From Paenibacillus pasadenensis (GTDB lineage: Bacteria; Bacillota; Bacilli; Paenibacillales; Paenibacillaceae), in NCBI RefSeq assembly GCF_023715725.1, contig NZ_JAMBOT010000006.1:1-64000 (forward strand): 64,000 bases of DNA. The letters are read 5' to 3'. A program made the translations under genes and the position numbers. This document shows, in pieces, positions 16,090 to 24,511 of the stretch. Under the pieces are notes generated by a model that ran no database searches, was not told the origin of the DNA, and saw nothing but the letters and a program-made list of their open reading frames with translations. Each line of letters begins with the position of its first letter. Position 1 is the first letter of the stretch.

Positions 16090-16368
16090 ATGCACAAATT
16101 TCTGATTCACAAACAAGGCGACCATGTCGGAGTCGCTACCTCGGATATCGAGGCGGGAGAAAAAGTAATCGGCGTCTATATGGATGACGACTCCACGATT
16201 GAGGCCGTTGCGGCCGGGGCGATTCCGCTCGGTCATAAAATTGCCGTTGCCGATCTTGCGAAGGACGGCCATGTCATCGAGTACGGCCTGCCGATCGGTT
16301 ATGCGCCGGAAGGCTTCAAGTTTGGCGATTATGTTCATACCCACAATATTAAAACGCTGAGGTGGTAG
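16090..16368 (+). CDS. suyA: UxaA-family small subunit, SuyA-like (sulfolactate sulfo-lyase alpha)
   Basis: A 92-residue SAF-domain protein, the size of the separate small subunits of UxaA-type lyases. Its end, [11 protein letters not shown], resembles SuyA of (2R)-sulfolactate sulfo-lyase as I remember it. With the next gene it would form the lyase that splits (R)-sulfolactate into pyruvate and sulfite. The alternative is the small subunit of an altronate or galactarate-type dehydratase; two nearby exporter genes and two hydroxyacid dehydrogenases favour SuyA. The assignment is from motif look and context. Confidence 0.65.
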   Translation: MHKFLIHKQGDHVGVATSDIEAGEKVIGVYMDDDSTIEAVAAGAIPLGHKIAVADLAKDGHVIEYGLPIGYAPEGFKFGDYVHTHNIKTLRW

Positions 16369-16372
16369 AGAG

Positions 16373-17527
16373 ATGAAACAATTATTCGGTTACAGACGCG
16401 AAAACGGTAAAGTCGGCATCCGCAATCATGTCATTATTCTTCCGGTAGACGATATTTCGAACGCCGCCTGCGAGGCGGTCGCCAACAACATCCAAGGCAC
16501 GATGGCATTGCCTCACGCCTTCGGCCGATTGCAGTATGGCAAGGATCTGGAGCTGCATTTCCGCACGATGATCGGCACGGGCTCCAACCCGAACGTCGCA
16601 GCCGTCGTCGTTATCGGCATTGAGCCGAATTGGACGAAGATTATTGCCGACGGCATCGCAAAAACCGGCAAGCCTGTCGCCTCCTTTTCCATCGAGGGAA
16701 CGGGCGATCTGGAGGTCATCCGCCAGGCTTCCTGGAAAGCGAAGGAGTTTGTGCAATGGGCGTCCGAGCAGCAGCGCGAGCCGATTGAGCTGAGCGACCT
16801 GACGGTCAGCATCAAATGCGGGGAGTCCGACACAACGACCGGTCTTGGTTCTTGTCCGACGGTCGCGCAAGCGGTCGACCGGCTGGTCGACGCCGGAGCT
16901 ACAGTGTTTTTCGGCGAAACGTCGGAGCTGACCGGCGGCGAGCATTTGATCGCCGACCGCTGCGCGACGCCGGAGCTGCGCGATAAGTTTATGGCGATTT
17001 ACGAGGACTACATCGCGGAAATTAAAAGCTCCGGCGTTGATCTGCTCGGCTCGCAGCCGACGCAGGGCAATATTGCCGGAGGGCTGTCCACCATTGAGGA
17101 AAAGGCGCTCGGCAACATTGAAAAAACAGGCAGCAAACCGGTCATTGGTGTACTGGAGCCAGCCGAAATGCCGGAAAACGGAGCAGGCCTTTACTTTATG
17201 GACACCTCCTCGGCGGCAGCGGAATGCATCACGCTTATGGCTGCAGGCGGAGCGGTGCTGCATTTCTTCCCGACCGGTCAAGGCAATATTATCGGCAATC
17301 CCATTGAGCCGGTTGTAAAAGTGACCGCCAATCCCAAAACGGCCGCATCGATGAGCGAACATGTCGATGTAGACTGCAGCGGCTTGCTGTCTCGCGAAAT
17401 CAATTTGACGGAAGCAGGCGATCTGCTGATGGATTATTTATGCCGCGTCGTTAACGGCCGTCTGACGGCTGCCGAGGCGCTCGGACATAAGGAATTTGTT
17501 ATGACAAAGCTGTACCGCAGCGCGTAA
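16373..17527 (+). CDS. suyB: UxaA-family large subunit, SuyB-like (sulfolactate sulfo-lyase beta)
   Basis: A 384-residue protein of the altronate/galactarate dehydratase C-terminal family. Features include [14 protein letters not shown] at the start, Cys in [11 protein letters not shown] (probable metal site), [12 protein letters not shown] and the [14 protein letters not shown] segment. The overall pattern fits SuyB, which eliminates sulfite from (R)-sulfolactate, better than UxaA, but I cannot prove this without comparison. It follows suyA by 4 nt and has an AGGTGGTAGAG site. Fe-dependent chemistry is expected from the family. Confidence 0.7.
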   Translation: MKQLFGYRRENGKVGIRNHVIILPVDDISNAACEAVANNIQGTMALPHAFGRLQYGKDLELHFRTMIGTGSNPNVAAVVVIGIEPNWTKIIADGIAKTGKPVASFSIEGTGDLEVIRQASWKAKEFVQWASEQQREPIELSDLTVSIKCGESDTTTGLGSCPTVAQAVDRLVDAGATVFFGETSELTGGEHLIADRCATPELRDKFMAIYEDYIAEIKSSGVDLLGSQPTQGNIAGGLSTIEEKALGNIEKTGSKPVIGVLEPAEMPENGAGLYFMDTSSAAAECITLMAAGGAVLHFFPTGQGNIIGNPIEPVVKVTANPKTAASMSEHVDVDCSGLLSREINLTEAGDLLMDYLCRVVNGRLTAAEALGHKEFVMTKLYRSA

Positions 17528-17545
17528 ATTTCATGAGGTGATAGC

Positions 17546-18637
17546 GTGAGCAATGAGGAACGGTCAACTTTAATTCCAGGCTCCGCGCTAATACGGTTTG
17601 CCAGCGATGTGCTTGTCGGGCTCGGCATGCCGGAGGCGGACGCTGCTATAACCGCCGATTCACTCGTAACGGCGGACCTCGAAGGCAGCGGCAGCCACGG
17701 CATTAGCCGTCTGCCGATCTATGCCAAGCGGATCCGGGAAGGGCGCATCGCTGCGCAAGCGGAGATCAGGTATGAGACGGCAGGTTCCGTGCTGCGCGTG
17801 GACGGCGGCAACGGATTAGGGCAGGTCGTCGCTTACCGGGCGGTTGAAAAAGCGATTCCTTTGGCAAGGGAAGCCGGAATGACGGGCATTTTTATCCGGA
17901 ACAGCAATCATTTCGGCACCGCTGCTTATTTCTGCCAGCAAGCATGCAGAGCGAATATGGCGCTCATTGCCATGACCAACTCGCCTCCGGGAATTGCCCC
18001 GTGGGGAGGGAAACAAGCCTTTTTCGGCACAAATCCGATTGCCTTCGGTTTTCCGGTCCGCAGCGGCCCGCCGGTAATCGTCGATATGTCCTCCAGCGTC
18101 GTCGCCCGCGGCAAAATCATTCTCGCCGATAAAACCGGCTCATCCATTCCAGCAGGCTGGGCGATGGATGAGCATGGAGCGGAAACGACCGATCCGGCCG
18201 CCGCGCTGCGCGGCGCCGTTCTTCCGCTGGGAGGAGCAAAAGGGTACGCGCTCGCACTGGCCATCGAGATGATGTGCGGCGTCCTTAGTGGCGCCGCATA
18301 CGGCCCGCATGTGAATAATCTTTACCGTGACGGCGATCCCGCCGCCAATGTCGGTCACAGCTTTATTTTGCTGGATATGAGCCGTTGGATGCCGCTTGAT
18401 TCATATTACAACCTCGCGGAGCAATTCATACAGGAAGTAAAGGATACGCCTAAAGCGGCGGGCAGCGAAGCGATTTATTATCCCGGCGAACGCCGACACC
18501 AACAATTTATGAAGCGATCTGCCGCCGGACTGGCGGTGCCCGCGGAGGTCGCCGGCGAATTAAAACGCCTTGGAGATGAAATCGGGGTTGTTTTCCCGGA
18601 AGGAGCATCGCATGAAAGCAGTCATAACGGAGCTTAA
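17546..18637 (+). CDS. Malate/L-lactate dehydrogenase-family (Ldh2/ComC-like) oxidoreductase
   Basis: A 363-residue NAD(P)-dependent 2-hydroxyacid dehydrogenase of the Ldh2 fold. The conserved GSHGISRLP (catalytic His), RNSNHFGTAAYF, GTNPIAFGFP and GGAKGYALALAIEM segments are present. ComC, the (R)-sulfolactate dehydrogenase, belongs here. Start GTG 17546 has ATGAGGTGAT before it. Next to an SuyAB pair and a phosphoglycerate-dehydrogenase-type enzyme it fits the known two-enzyme racemisation of sulfolactate through sulfopyruvate, producing the (R)-isomer used by SuyAB. A malate or ureidoglycolate dehydrogenase remains possible. Confidence 0.8.
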   Translation: MSNEERSTLIPGSALIRFASDVLVGLGMPEADAAITADSLVTADLEGSGSHGISRLPIYAKRIREGRIAAQAEIRYETAGSVLRVDGGNGLGQVVAYRAVEKAIPLAREAGMTGIFIRNSNHFGTAAYFCQQACRANMALIAMTNSPPGIAPWGGKQAFFGTNPIAFGFPVRSGPPVIVDMSSSVVARGKIILADKTGSSIPAGWAMDEHGAETTDPAAALRGAVLPLGGAKGYALALAIEMMCGVLSGAAYGPHVNNLYRDGDPAANVGHSFILLDMSRWMPLDSYYNLAEQFIQEVKDTPKAAGSEAIYYPGERRHQQFMKRSAAGLAVPAEVAGELKRLGDEIGVVFPEGASHESSHNGA

Positions 18638-19571
18638 TTGGCCCGTCGGCATTGAACTGCTGGAGGAGGCGGGGTGGAATGTTCTCTACGACCCCGTGAT
18701 CTGGCAGAATCGCGAACGGCTGAAAGCGGAGCTTCACAACGCCGACGTGCTGATTGTCCGCAATCAGACGAAGGTGGATCAAGAGCTGCTCGGCTGGGGA
18801 AGCAGGCTTAGAGCAATTGGCAGACTTGGGGTCGGGTTGGATAATATCGATCTTCAAGCGGCATCTGAGCGTGAGATCCCAGTCATTTACGGTAAAAATG
18901 CTAACGCCACTTCGGTTGCCGAGTACGTCATCTCCGGTATTTTCGCCGCCTCCAGACTGCTGCGCGAGGCTGATACAGATGTCAAAAACGGCGGCTGGAA
19001 CCGCCGCAAGTATACCGGAACCGAGCTGTTCGGCAAGACGCTTGGACTGATCGGCGTTGGAGAAATCGGGCATCGGGTTGCGGTTAGAGCGAGGGCGCTT
19101 GGCTTGCATGTGGTCGGCTATGACCCGTTTGTTGCCCCGTACGATTTTCCCGCAGCAGAGAGCGGTATTCAGCTTGCTGATCTGAAGCGCGTCCTGGCCG
19201 AATCGGATTACATCAGTCTCCATGTGCCGCTTACAGCGGACACTCGTTACTTGTTGAATCGCGACGCTTTTCATCAAATGAAACCGGGCGCCGTTCTGAT
19301 CAACAGCGCCCGTGGCGGAATCGTCCATGAGCATGATCTGAATGACGCTTTGCAGAACGGGACCATAGCCGGAGCAATTCTGGATGTGCTGGAGCAGGAG
19401 CCGCCTCCGCCGGATCATCCGCTGCTGCAGCGGGATAACTGTCTGATTACTCCGCATATTGCAGGGCTGACCGAGGAATCTCAGGTTCGAACTGCCGAAA
19501 TGGTATCCCGTGAGATTATCGGCGAAATCGCCGGAAGACGGTCCCTGTGCAGAGTTGCGTTTAGAAGGTAG
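18612..19571 (+). CDS. D-isomer-specific 2-hydroxyacid dehydrogenase (SlcC-like)
   Basis: A 319-residue NAD-dependent dehydrogenase of the phosphoglycerate-dehydrogenase family. Visible: GRLGVGLDNID, NANATSVAEYV, Rossmann motif GLIGVGEIGHRVA, and the catalytic Arg (NSARGG), Glu (LEQEP) and His (PHIAG). SlcC, the (S)-sulfolactate dehydrogenase, is of this family. ATG 18612 with AAGGAG upstream is chosen; it overlaps the ComC-like gene by 26 nt, showing tight coupling of the two. Confidence 0.82.
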   Translation: MKAVITELNWPVGIELLEEAGWNVLYDPVIWQNRERLKAELHNADVLIVRNQTKVDQELLGWGSRLRAIGRLGVGLDNIDLQAASEREIPVIYGKNANATSVAEYVISGIFAASRLLREADTDVKNGGWNRRKYTGTELFGKTLGLIGVGEIGHRVAVRARALGLHVVGYDPFVAPYDFPAAESGIQLADLKRVLAESDYISLHVPLTADTRYLLNRDAFHQMKPGAVLINSARGGIVHEHDLNDALQNGTIAGAILDVLEQEPPPPDHPLLQRDNCLITPHIAGLTEESQVRTAEMVSREIIGEIAGRRSLCRVAFRR

Positions 19572-19670
19572 TTTTCAACGCATGACAGCAGAGTGATAAT
19601 CAAGCAAAAGTTGTTTAAGTTTTTAAAGGTAATCCCGTCTATTAAAATGCATCTGGGAGTTGTTGCGCTC

Positions 19671-20720
19671 ATGTCATCCGTTCTGCTGCGTTCCGAGCCT
19701 GGCGAGGCTAGGCCGAATCCGGCTCCCCGCTGGCGCGGAATGACTCAAGGAATTGTGCTTACGGTGGTGCTTGCCGCCGTAGCCGGGAATATAGCGAAGC
19801 TTCCGTTTTTCTCCATTATGGGCGTGATGATCATCTCAATCGTGCTCGGCGTCTTTTGGAAATCCACGATGGACATCCCCCAGACGGCTGGCGCTGGCAT
19901 TACGTTCAGCAGCAAATATTTGCTGCGTGCCGGCATCATTTTAATGGGACTGCGGTTGAATCTGAGTCAAATTCTCGATGCAGGTCTTCCGGTGCTGATG
20001 ATCGATATCATCGTCATCACCTTTACGCTGGCTTTTATGATTTACTTGGGGCGCAAGCTGGCTGTTGATACGCATTTGTCGGCGCTCATTGCTGTAGGCA
20101 CGGCTATTTGCGGCGCAGCTGCCATCGTTGCTGTCGCTCCGCTCATCGGCGCGCGCAAGGAACTGACCGCTATATCCGTAGCCTGTATCGCGATACTCGG
20201 TACAATCGGCTCGCTTGCGTACATTTTTCTCTATCCCTATATGGGATTGGAGCCGTACCTGTACGGGGTGCTGGCAGGCTCTACGCTGCATGAGCTTGCT
20301 CATGTCATAGCGGCTGGCGCTCCCGCAGGTGCGGAGGGAAGCAACGCGGCGATTGTCGTGAAGCTGGGCAGAGTGGCCTTGCTGATTCCGGTTGCGCTTG
20401 TGCTTGGCTATCTGTACCGCAGCAAGCAACAGCCGTTGCAGGAGAAGGGAAAAGGCTGGAAAAGCCTGCCGATTCCTTGGTTCATCTTCGGTTTTTTGGC
20501 GATGAGCATCGTGAATACGACAGGGGTACTGCCGGCGCAGCTGCTGACGTTTCTTGTTGCGGCCAGCGTATTCCTGTTGTCGGCGGCAATGGCGGGACTT
20601 GGGCTGAGCATTAAGCTGGCCGACTTCAAAAAGGTCGGCAAAAATGCCATTATCGTCGCGGTAGCCGGATTTGTTGCGCTCGCCATTGTTGGCCAGCTGC
20701 TGATTATGCTTTTTTATTAG
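19671..20720 (+). CDS. YeiH-family putative sulfate/sulfite exporter
   Basis: A polytopic membrane protein of about 349 residues with around ten hydrophobic segments and the family's LLRAGIILMGLRLNLSQIL and STLHELAHVIAAG motifs (PF03601). The family is annotated as putative sulfate exporters and occurs with organosulfonate degradation genes. The start is uncertain: ATG 19671 has GGGAG 11 nt upstream, while in-frame starts at 19593 and 19647 would lengthen it. It is the last gene of the cluster and a second candidate exporter besides the TauE/SafE protein. Confidence 0.75.
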   Translation: MSSVLLRSEPGEARPNPAPRWRGMTQGIVLTVVLAAVAGNIAKLPFFSIMGVMIISIVLGVFWKSTMDIPQTAGAGITFSSKYLLRAGIILMGLRLNLSQILDAGLPVLMIDIIVITFTLAFMIYLGRKLAVDTHLSALIAVGTAICGAAAIVAVAPLIGARKELTAISVACIAILGTIGSLAYIFLYPYMGLEPYLYGVLAGSTLHELAHVIAAGAPAGAEGSNAAIVVKLGRVALLIPVALVLGYLYRSKQQPLQEKGKGWKSLPIPWFIFGFLAMSIVNTTGVLPAQLLTFLVAASVFLLSAAMAGLGLSIKLADFKKVGKNAIIVAVAGFVALAIVGQLLIMLFY

Positions 20721-20850
20721 GGAGCTGCGGTAATGCAGTCGGAGTGTGCGAATCGTGGGGTCGCATTGGAATATTGGAATTTGGCCTTCGTGAATGCCAA
20801 GTGGTGAGTTCGGAAAGTTTTAACGTTTGATTTCATTTGTCTCCGGCATT

Positions 20851-20930
20851 TAAGACCATTTTAGGTCTTATTCAAGGGTATTTTCGGGGAAAGATAAGAT
20901 GTAAGACCATTTTTGGTCCTATTTTGGACC
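20851..20930. repeat. Palindromic TAAGACC/GGTCTTA motifs in a non-coding gap
   Basis: The gap 20721-21095 has no gene I can support. It holds TAAGACC-attttA-GGTCTTA at 20851-20870, a second near-copy at 20902-20921, and GGTCC-tatttt-GGACC at 20915-20930. They are short, AT-looped and unlike ordinary terminators. Function unknown. Confidence 0.5.
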
Positions 20931-21029
20931 AATGGCTCGTTTTGCCGCAGAATAAGTCCTTAATTTGCCTTAATAAGTGGATAATCGAATTTTCCAATAG
21001 CAATTAGTCCGTTTTGGGCCTTATCTATG

Positions 21030-21079
21030 ACAAAAGTAAAAGCACGGCCTGCCTTTGCGAAGGCGAGCCGTGCTTCTTT
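21030..21079 (-). terminator. Strong two-part hairpin terminator, mainly for the small minus-strand gene
   Basis: AAGCACGGC (21040-21048) pairs with GCCGTGCTT (21067-21075), with an inner stem GCCTT/AAGGC and a TGCG loop. On the minus strand it is followed by TTTTACTTTTG; on the plus strand the T-run is weaker. Confidence 0.85.
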
Positions 21080-21095
21080 GTATTTTAAAATGGTG

Positions 21096-21212
21096 TTAAT
21101 ATCCGCGAACCTCATCTTTGAGATGTTTATCCTGCCGAACTTCCATAACCATAAACAGCGCAGCGGCAGCAAACAGCAGCCCAACGGCCGCTTCCTGGAT
21201 CCAAGATGCCAT
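21096..21212 (-). CDS. Small single-span membrane peptide (38 residues)
   Basis: The reverse strand encodes a 38-residue peptide: a short N-terminus with an acidic residue, one hydrophobic segment (about residues 8-23, GLLFAAAALFMVM) and a charged tail ending in EVRGY. ATG 21212 is preceded by AAAGGCGGGTGAT. A near-consensus sigma-A promoter lies upstream (21256-21284) and a strong hairpin terminator downstream, so it is a complete stand-alone unit. No family is recognised. Small one-span proteins of this kind may be regulators or toxins, but nothing decides the function here. Confidence 0.7.
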   Translation of the reverse strand: MASWIQEAAVGLLFAAAALFMVMEVRQDKHLKDEVRGY

Positions 21213-21255
21213 AAAATCACCCGCCTTTAATTCGCATTGGTTTACTTGTATTTAT

Positions 21256-21284
21256 AATATAGGAGCAGGAGCTTTATTTGTCAA
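21256..21284 (-). promoter_or_regulatory. Sigma-A promoter for the 38-residue peptide
   Basis: On the reverse strand TTGACA (21279-21284) and TATATT (21256-21261) are separated by exactly 17 bp. Confidence 0.85.
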
Positions 21285-21380
21285 CATCGGCGGGCAAATT
21301 AGGCTGGTTTGGGGCCATACAAAAAGCTTGCAACGGATGTGATCAAGCTTCTATAATGGAGTCAATTTTCACATATGGGC

Positions 21381-21410
21381 AAAGTATTTGATCATCGGAT
21401 CAAATACTTT
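21381..21410 (+). other. Perfect 13-bp hairpin upstream of the acetyltransferase gene
   Basis: AAAGTATTTGATC (21381-21393) and GATCAAATACTTT (21398-21410) with an ATCG loop, followed by TCTACG. It is AT-rich with a poor T-run and ends 24 nt before the start codon, so it may be an operator or an mRNA structure rather than a terminator. Confidence 0.6.
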
Positions 21411-21434
21411 TCTACGTTTAAGGGGTGATGTTAG

Positions 21435-21950
21435 GTGGGAGAACCTAACCTGGCGGAAAAGGGACAACTTGAGGTTCGTAGAGCAAACGCGGAAGATGCG
21501 GATGCGATGCATGAGCTGTACGTCGATGCAGCCAAGTGGATCAGCGCCAAAGGAATTCGCCAATGGGGCGAGGCCGACTTTCCTAAGAGCTACATCGAGC
21601 AGTTCATCCGCGAAAAGGAAGTGTTCGTGGCCGTGCAAAACGGGGAGCTGGCGGGCTGTTTTTCGGTCCAATGGGACTATGAAACGATTTGGGGCGAGCA
21701 GTTCCATGAACAGGCCGGTTATGTGCACCGCCTTGCCACTTCGCGCAAGTTCAAGGGACAGGCCGTGGGCAGCCAGCTGCTTCAGTGGGCCGAGAATTAC
21801 ATTAAGAGCAAAGGCAAGTCATGGATGCGCCTTGACTGCATGGCGGACAACGAGTCGCTTAACCGCTACTATCTGAGCCAAGGGCTCGTCTATTGCGGCA
21901 GGCATGACGACCAGTTCTGGAGCGCCAATTTGTATGAGAAGGAACTATAA
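21435..21950 (+). CDS. GNAT-family N-acetyltransferase
   Basis: A 171-residue acetyltransferase that would transfer acetyl from acetyl-CoA to an amine. The acetyl-CoA loop appears as ATSRKFKGQAVGSQLLQWAE, and the C-terminal strand LDCMADNESLNRYYLSQGL is typical. GTG 21435 has AGGGGTGATG upstream. It is monocistronic: an independent hairpin precedes it and a terminator follows. The substrate is unknown. Confidence 0.85.
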   Translation: MGEPNLAEKGQLEVRRANAEDADAMHELYVDAAKWISAKGIRQWGEADFPKSYIEQFIREKEVFVAVQNGELAGCFSVQWDYETIWGEQFHEQAGYVHRLATSRKFKGQAVGSQLLQWAENYIKSKGKSWMRLDCMADNESLNRYYLSQGLVYCGRHDDQFWSANLYEKEL

Positions 21951-21964
21951 GATTGAAGATCTGA

Positions 21965-21993
21965 AGCCAAGGGCTGTTGCCCTCGGCTTTTTT
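21965..21993 (+). terminator. Terminator of the acetyltransferase gene
   Basis: AAGCC-aa-GGGC, loop TGTT, GCCC-tc-GGCTT, followed by a T-run to 21993. Confidence 0.9.
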
Positions 21994-22099
21994 GTACAGA
22001 AGTAATCCAAATGAGACAGTCAAAAAAGTATTTGTCACAGGTTTGGAGCAGCGGGCGCTTGCTTGGTACGCGAAACCCGAGAAAAAAAGCGAATAAGGA

Positions 22100-22129
22100 T
22101 TTACAAATATGGGGAATCTTTGGTACCAT
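22100..22129 (+). promoter_or_regulatory. Promoter of the glnS T-box transcript
   Basis: TTTACA (22100-22105), 18 bp, then an extended -10 TGG-TACCAT (22121-22129). This places the transcript start just before the T-box stem I. Confidence 0.55.
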
Positions 22130-22140
22130 AATCAAAACCA

Positions 22141-22440
22141 AAACGCGATGAAGAGAAGAGTAAGGGAAAAAGCGCTTGTACAGAGAGCTCCGGCCGCTGA
22201 AAAGGAGCCAGGCGCGCTTCCCCGAACCAAGCCTCTGAGCAGCAGGCCGGAACCATAACGGGGATGGCATGACGGGCGCTCCCGTTACAGAGCTAGAGTA
22301 TAAACATGGGGCCTGATCATCATGGCCTATGCCGTACTTGAAGAGGTTCTATATGGCGACATAGGAACAAAGCCGGGGTGGCACCGCGAGTAACTTCGTC
22401 CCCAAGACAACTGTCTTGGAGGTGAGGTTTTTTGTTTTCT
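22141..22440 (+). promoter_or_regulatory. T-box riboswitch, glutamine specific
   Basis: A T-box leader that senses uncharged tRNA and controls readthrough into glnS. The stem I start GATGAAGAGAAGAGTA, the T-box sequence GGGGTGGCACCGCGAG (22375-22390) and a terminator hairpin CCAAGAC/GTCTTGG followed by a T-run (to about 22440) are all visible. In the specifier region GAACCAAGCCTCTGAG (22224-22239) the codon reads CAA (22228-22230), a Gln codon, agreeing with the synthetase downstream. Confidence 0.92.
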
Positions 22441-22476
22441 ACACATTGATTTGGTTAACAAAAGGAGGAACCAACG

Positions 22477-24153
22477 ATGGCAGATGAAAATAAACACGCG
22501 GAAGACGAAGCTTACATGATCCGTCTGATTCAAGAGGAACTCCGGGCGATGCCTTTCAGCCGCAGCATGTGCACCCGGTTCCCGCCGGAGCCGAACGGCT
22601 ACCTGCATATCGGCAGCGCCTACGCTATCCATACCAGCTTTAACGTAGCGGAAAGGTTTGGAGGCACGTTTCATTTGAGATTTGACGATACAAATCCTCT
22701 AAAAGAGGATATCGAGTACGTTGAAGCAATAATCGAAGATCTCAAATGGCTTGGTTATGATCCGGGGCCGCATATTTACTACGGATCAGACTACTCGGAG
22801 GAAATTTATCAAGCTGCGCTGAAGCTCATTCGTAAGGGCAAAGCATATGTATGTGATCTGACGCCAAAAAAAGTAACGAACTTTCGCGGCACGTTAACGG
22901 AACCGGGAAAGGACAGTCCTTACCGGAACCGCTCCGTCCAAGACAATCTGGAGCTTTTTGAGGGCATGAAGGATGGCCGCTTTCCGGCAGCCTCTAAGGT
23001 GCTTCGCGCCCAAATTGACATGGCCTCTCCAAATATGAACCTGCGGGATCCTATTCTGTATCGAATTATTGATGCCGAGCATTATCGAACGGGAACGGCT
23101 TGGCGCATCTATCCGATGTACGATTTTGCCCATCCGATTCAGGATGCCATCGAAGGCATCACCTATTCGCTTTGCTCTATTGAATTCAAAGATCATCGAC
23201 CTCTTTATGAATGGGTACTGGATGAACTGGATATTCCCGAACCTCCCCGGCAACGGGAATTTGGCCGTTTAAATCTTACCGGCGTGCTGACGAGCAAGCG
23301 GTTTTTGCGGCCAATGATTGAAGGAGGGCATGTGGACGGCTGGGACGATCCCAGACTGCCAACGCTGCAAGGCTTAAGAAGACGCGGATTTACACCGGCG
23401 AGCATCCGTGCTTTCATCGAAGCGGTCGGCAGCATCCGCACGCAGAGCACGGTAGATATCTCCCTGCTGGATCACTGTTTAAGGCAGGATCTCAAAGAGC
23501 AGACCGATTGTTTTATGGCTGTGCTGAGGCCGCTTAAGGTTGTGATTACGAACTATCCTGACGAAGCAACAGAGTTGCTGGCTGTGGAAAACAACCGGGA
23601 AAATGAGGAGCGGGGAGCAAGGAAATTTCCCTTTTCCAAAACGATTTTTATCGAGCAGGATGACTTTATGGAGGTTCCCGTTAAAGGCTTCCACCGGCTG
23701 ACGCTGAATGGTGAAGTTAGACTAAAGGGGGCTTATTTTATCAGCTGTCATGAGGTGGTAAAAGATCCGTTAACGGGGGAGCCGATAGAGCTGAGATGCA
23801 CGTATGATTCTGCGACCAAAAGCGGCAGCGGATTCAACGCGCGGAAAGTAAAAGGCACCATCCATTGGGTGTCGGCTGCGCATGCCGTTCCTGCAGAGAT
23901 CCGTTTATACGAGAAATTGCTGCATAAAGAGGAAATGCCTGAAACAGACGAAAGCTGGATAGAGCTCCTGAATCCGCATTCGCTGACAACGATTCTAGGA
24001 GCGCTGCTGGAGCCAAGCCTGCAGCATACGGCGCCTGAGCAAAAGGTCCAGTTTCTACGCCATGGGTACTTTTGCGCGGATATTAAAGATCACCGTGCCG
24101 ACCGGCTGGTGTTCAACCGGGTCGTACCTCTGAAGGGTTTAAAAGAATATTGA
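22477..24153 (+). CDS. glnS: Glutaminyl-tRNA synthetase
   Basis: A 558-residue class I synthetase that charges tRNA-Gln. The N-terminal TRFPPEPNGYLHIG, the WDDPRLPTLQGLRRRG segment and the C-terminal beta-barrel anticodon-binding part (RKVKGTIHWVSAAHA) are typical. The ATP-binding HIGH motif reads HIGS, and the KMSKS region reads LTSKRFL; both depart from the usual form. AAAGGAGG lies before ATG 22477. It sits behind a T-box with a Gln specifier. Many Bacillota make Gln-tRNA only by the amidotransferase route, so this gene may be acquired. The 3' tail of a related gene lies at 24756. Confidence 0.93.
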   Translation: MADENKHAEDEAYMIRLIQEELRAMPFSRSMCTRFPPEPNGYLHIGSAYAIHTSFNVAERFGGTFHLRFDDTNPLKEDIEYVEAIIEDLKWLGYDPGPHIYYGSDYSEEIYQAALKLIRKGKAYVCDLTPKKVTNFRGTLTEPGKDSPYRNRSVQDNLELFEGMKDGRFPAASKVLRAQIDMASPNMNLRDPILYRIIDAEHYRTGTAWRIYPMYDFAHPIQDAIEGITYSLCSIEFKDHRPLYEWVLDELDIPEPPRQREFGRLNLTGVLTSKRFLRPMIEGGHVDGWDDPRLPTLQGLRRRGFTPASIRAFIEAVGSIRTQSTVDISLLDHCLRQDLKEQTDCFMAVLRPLKVVITNYPDEATELLAVENNRENEERGARKFPFSKTIFIEQDDFMEVPVKGFHRLTLNGEVRLKGAYFISCHEVVKDPLTGEPIELRCTYDSATKSGSGFNARKVKGTIHWVSAAHAVPAEIRLYEKLLHKEEMPETDESWIELLNPHSLTTILGALLEPSLQHTAPEQKVQFLRHGYFCADIKDHRADRLVFNRVVPLKGLKEY

Positions 24154-24163
24154 GCTATGAAAA

Positions 24164-24215
24164 GAAACAGCGACACCAAGGGCGCGAACATACAACCCTG
24201 AACTGTCGCTGTTTC
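24164..24215 (+). terminator. Hairpin after glnS, possible terminator
   Basis: GAAACAGCGACA (24164-24175) pairs perfectly with TGTCGCTGTTTC (24204-24215); the 28-nt loop holds a further AGGG/CCCT pairing. The T-run is weak. Confidence 0.65.
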
Positions 24216-24511
24216 ATTGATCTTGACCTAGTTAGATCAATTAGAGTTGAAGTAAAATTGGTTATAATTCGATAAGAGGTGACCGTTTTTGTTTACTCTG
24301 AACTTTAGCGCAAGACTTTTCAAACCTAAGGCTTTTATTACAGATGTCAGTAGTTCTGGCTTAATTACTTGTAGAGAAACGTCGAGTAATACGTTGGAAG
24401 TTATTGATGCTATTTTATGAAAATGAGCAGGAGCCGAGGCAACAAGCTGTCCTGGTGAGTTTGACGTCATGGCTACAGTGAAAATGATTGCTAGGACAAT
24501 AAAAATAGCTC

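Noticed and set aside
16382..17362. A 326-codon minus-strand frame
   Set aside because: Antisense to the SuyB-like gene, low-complexity in look, no ribosome binding site.
21381..21410. Terminator of an upstream plus-strand gene
   Set aside because: No plus-strand gene precedes it and the T-run is poor.
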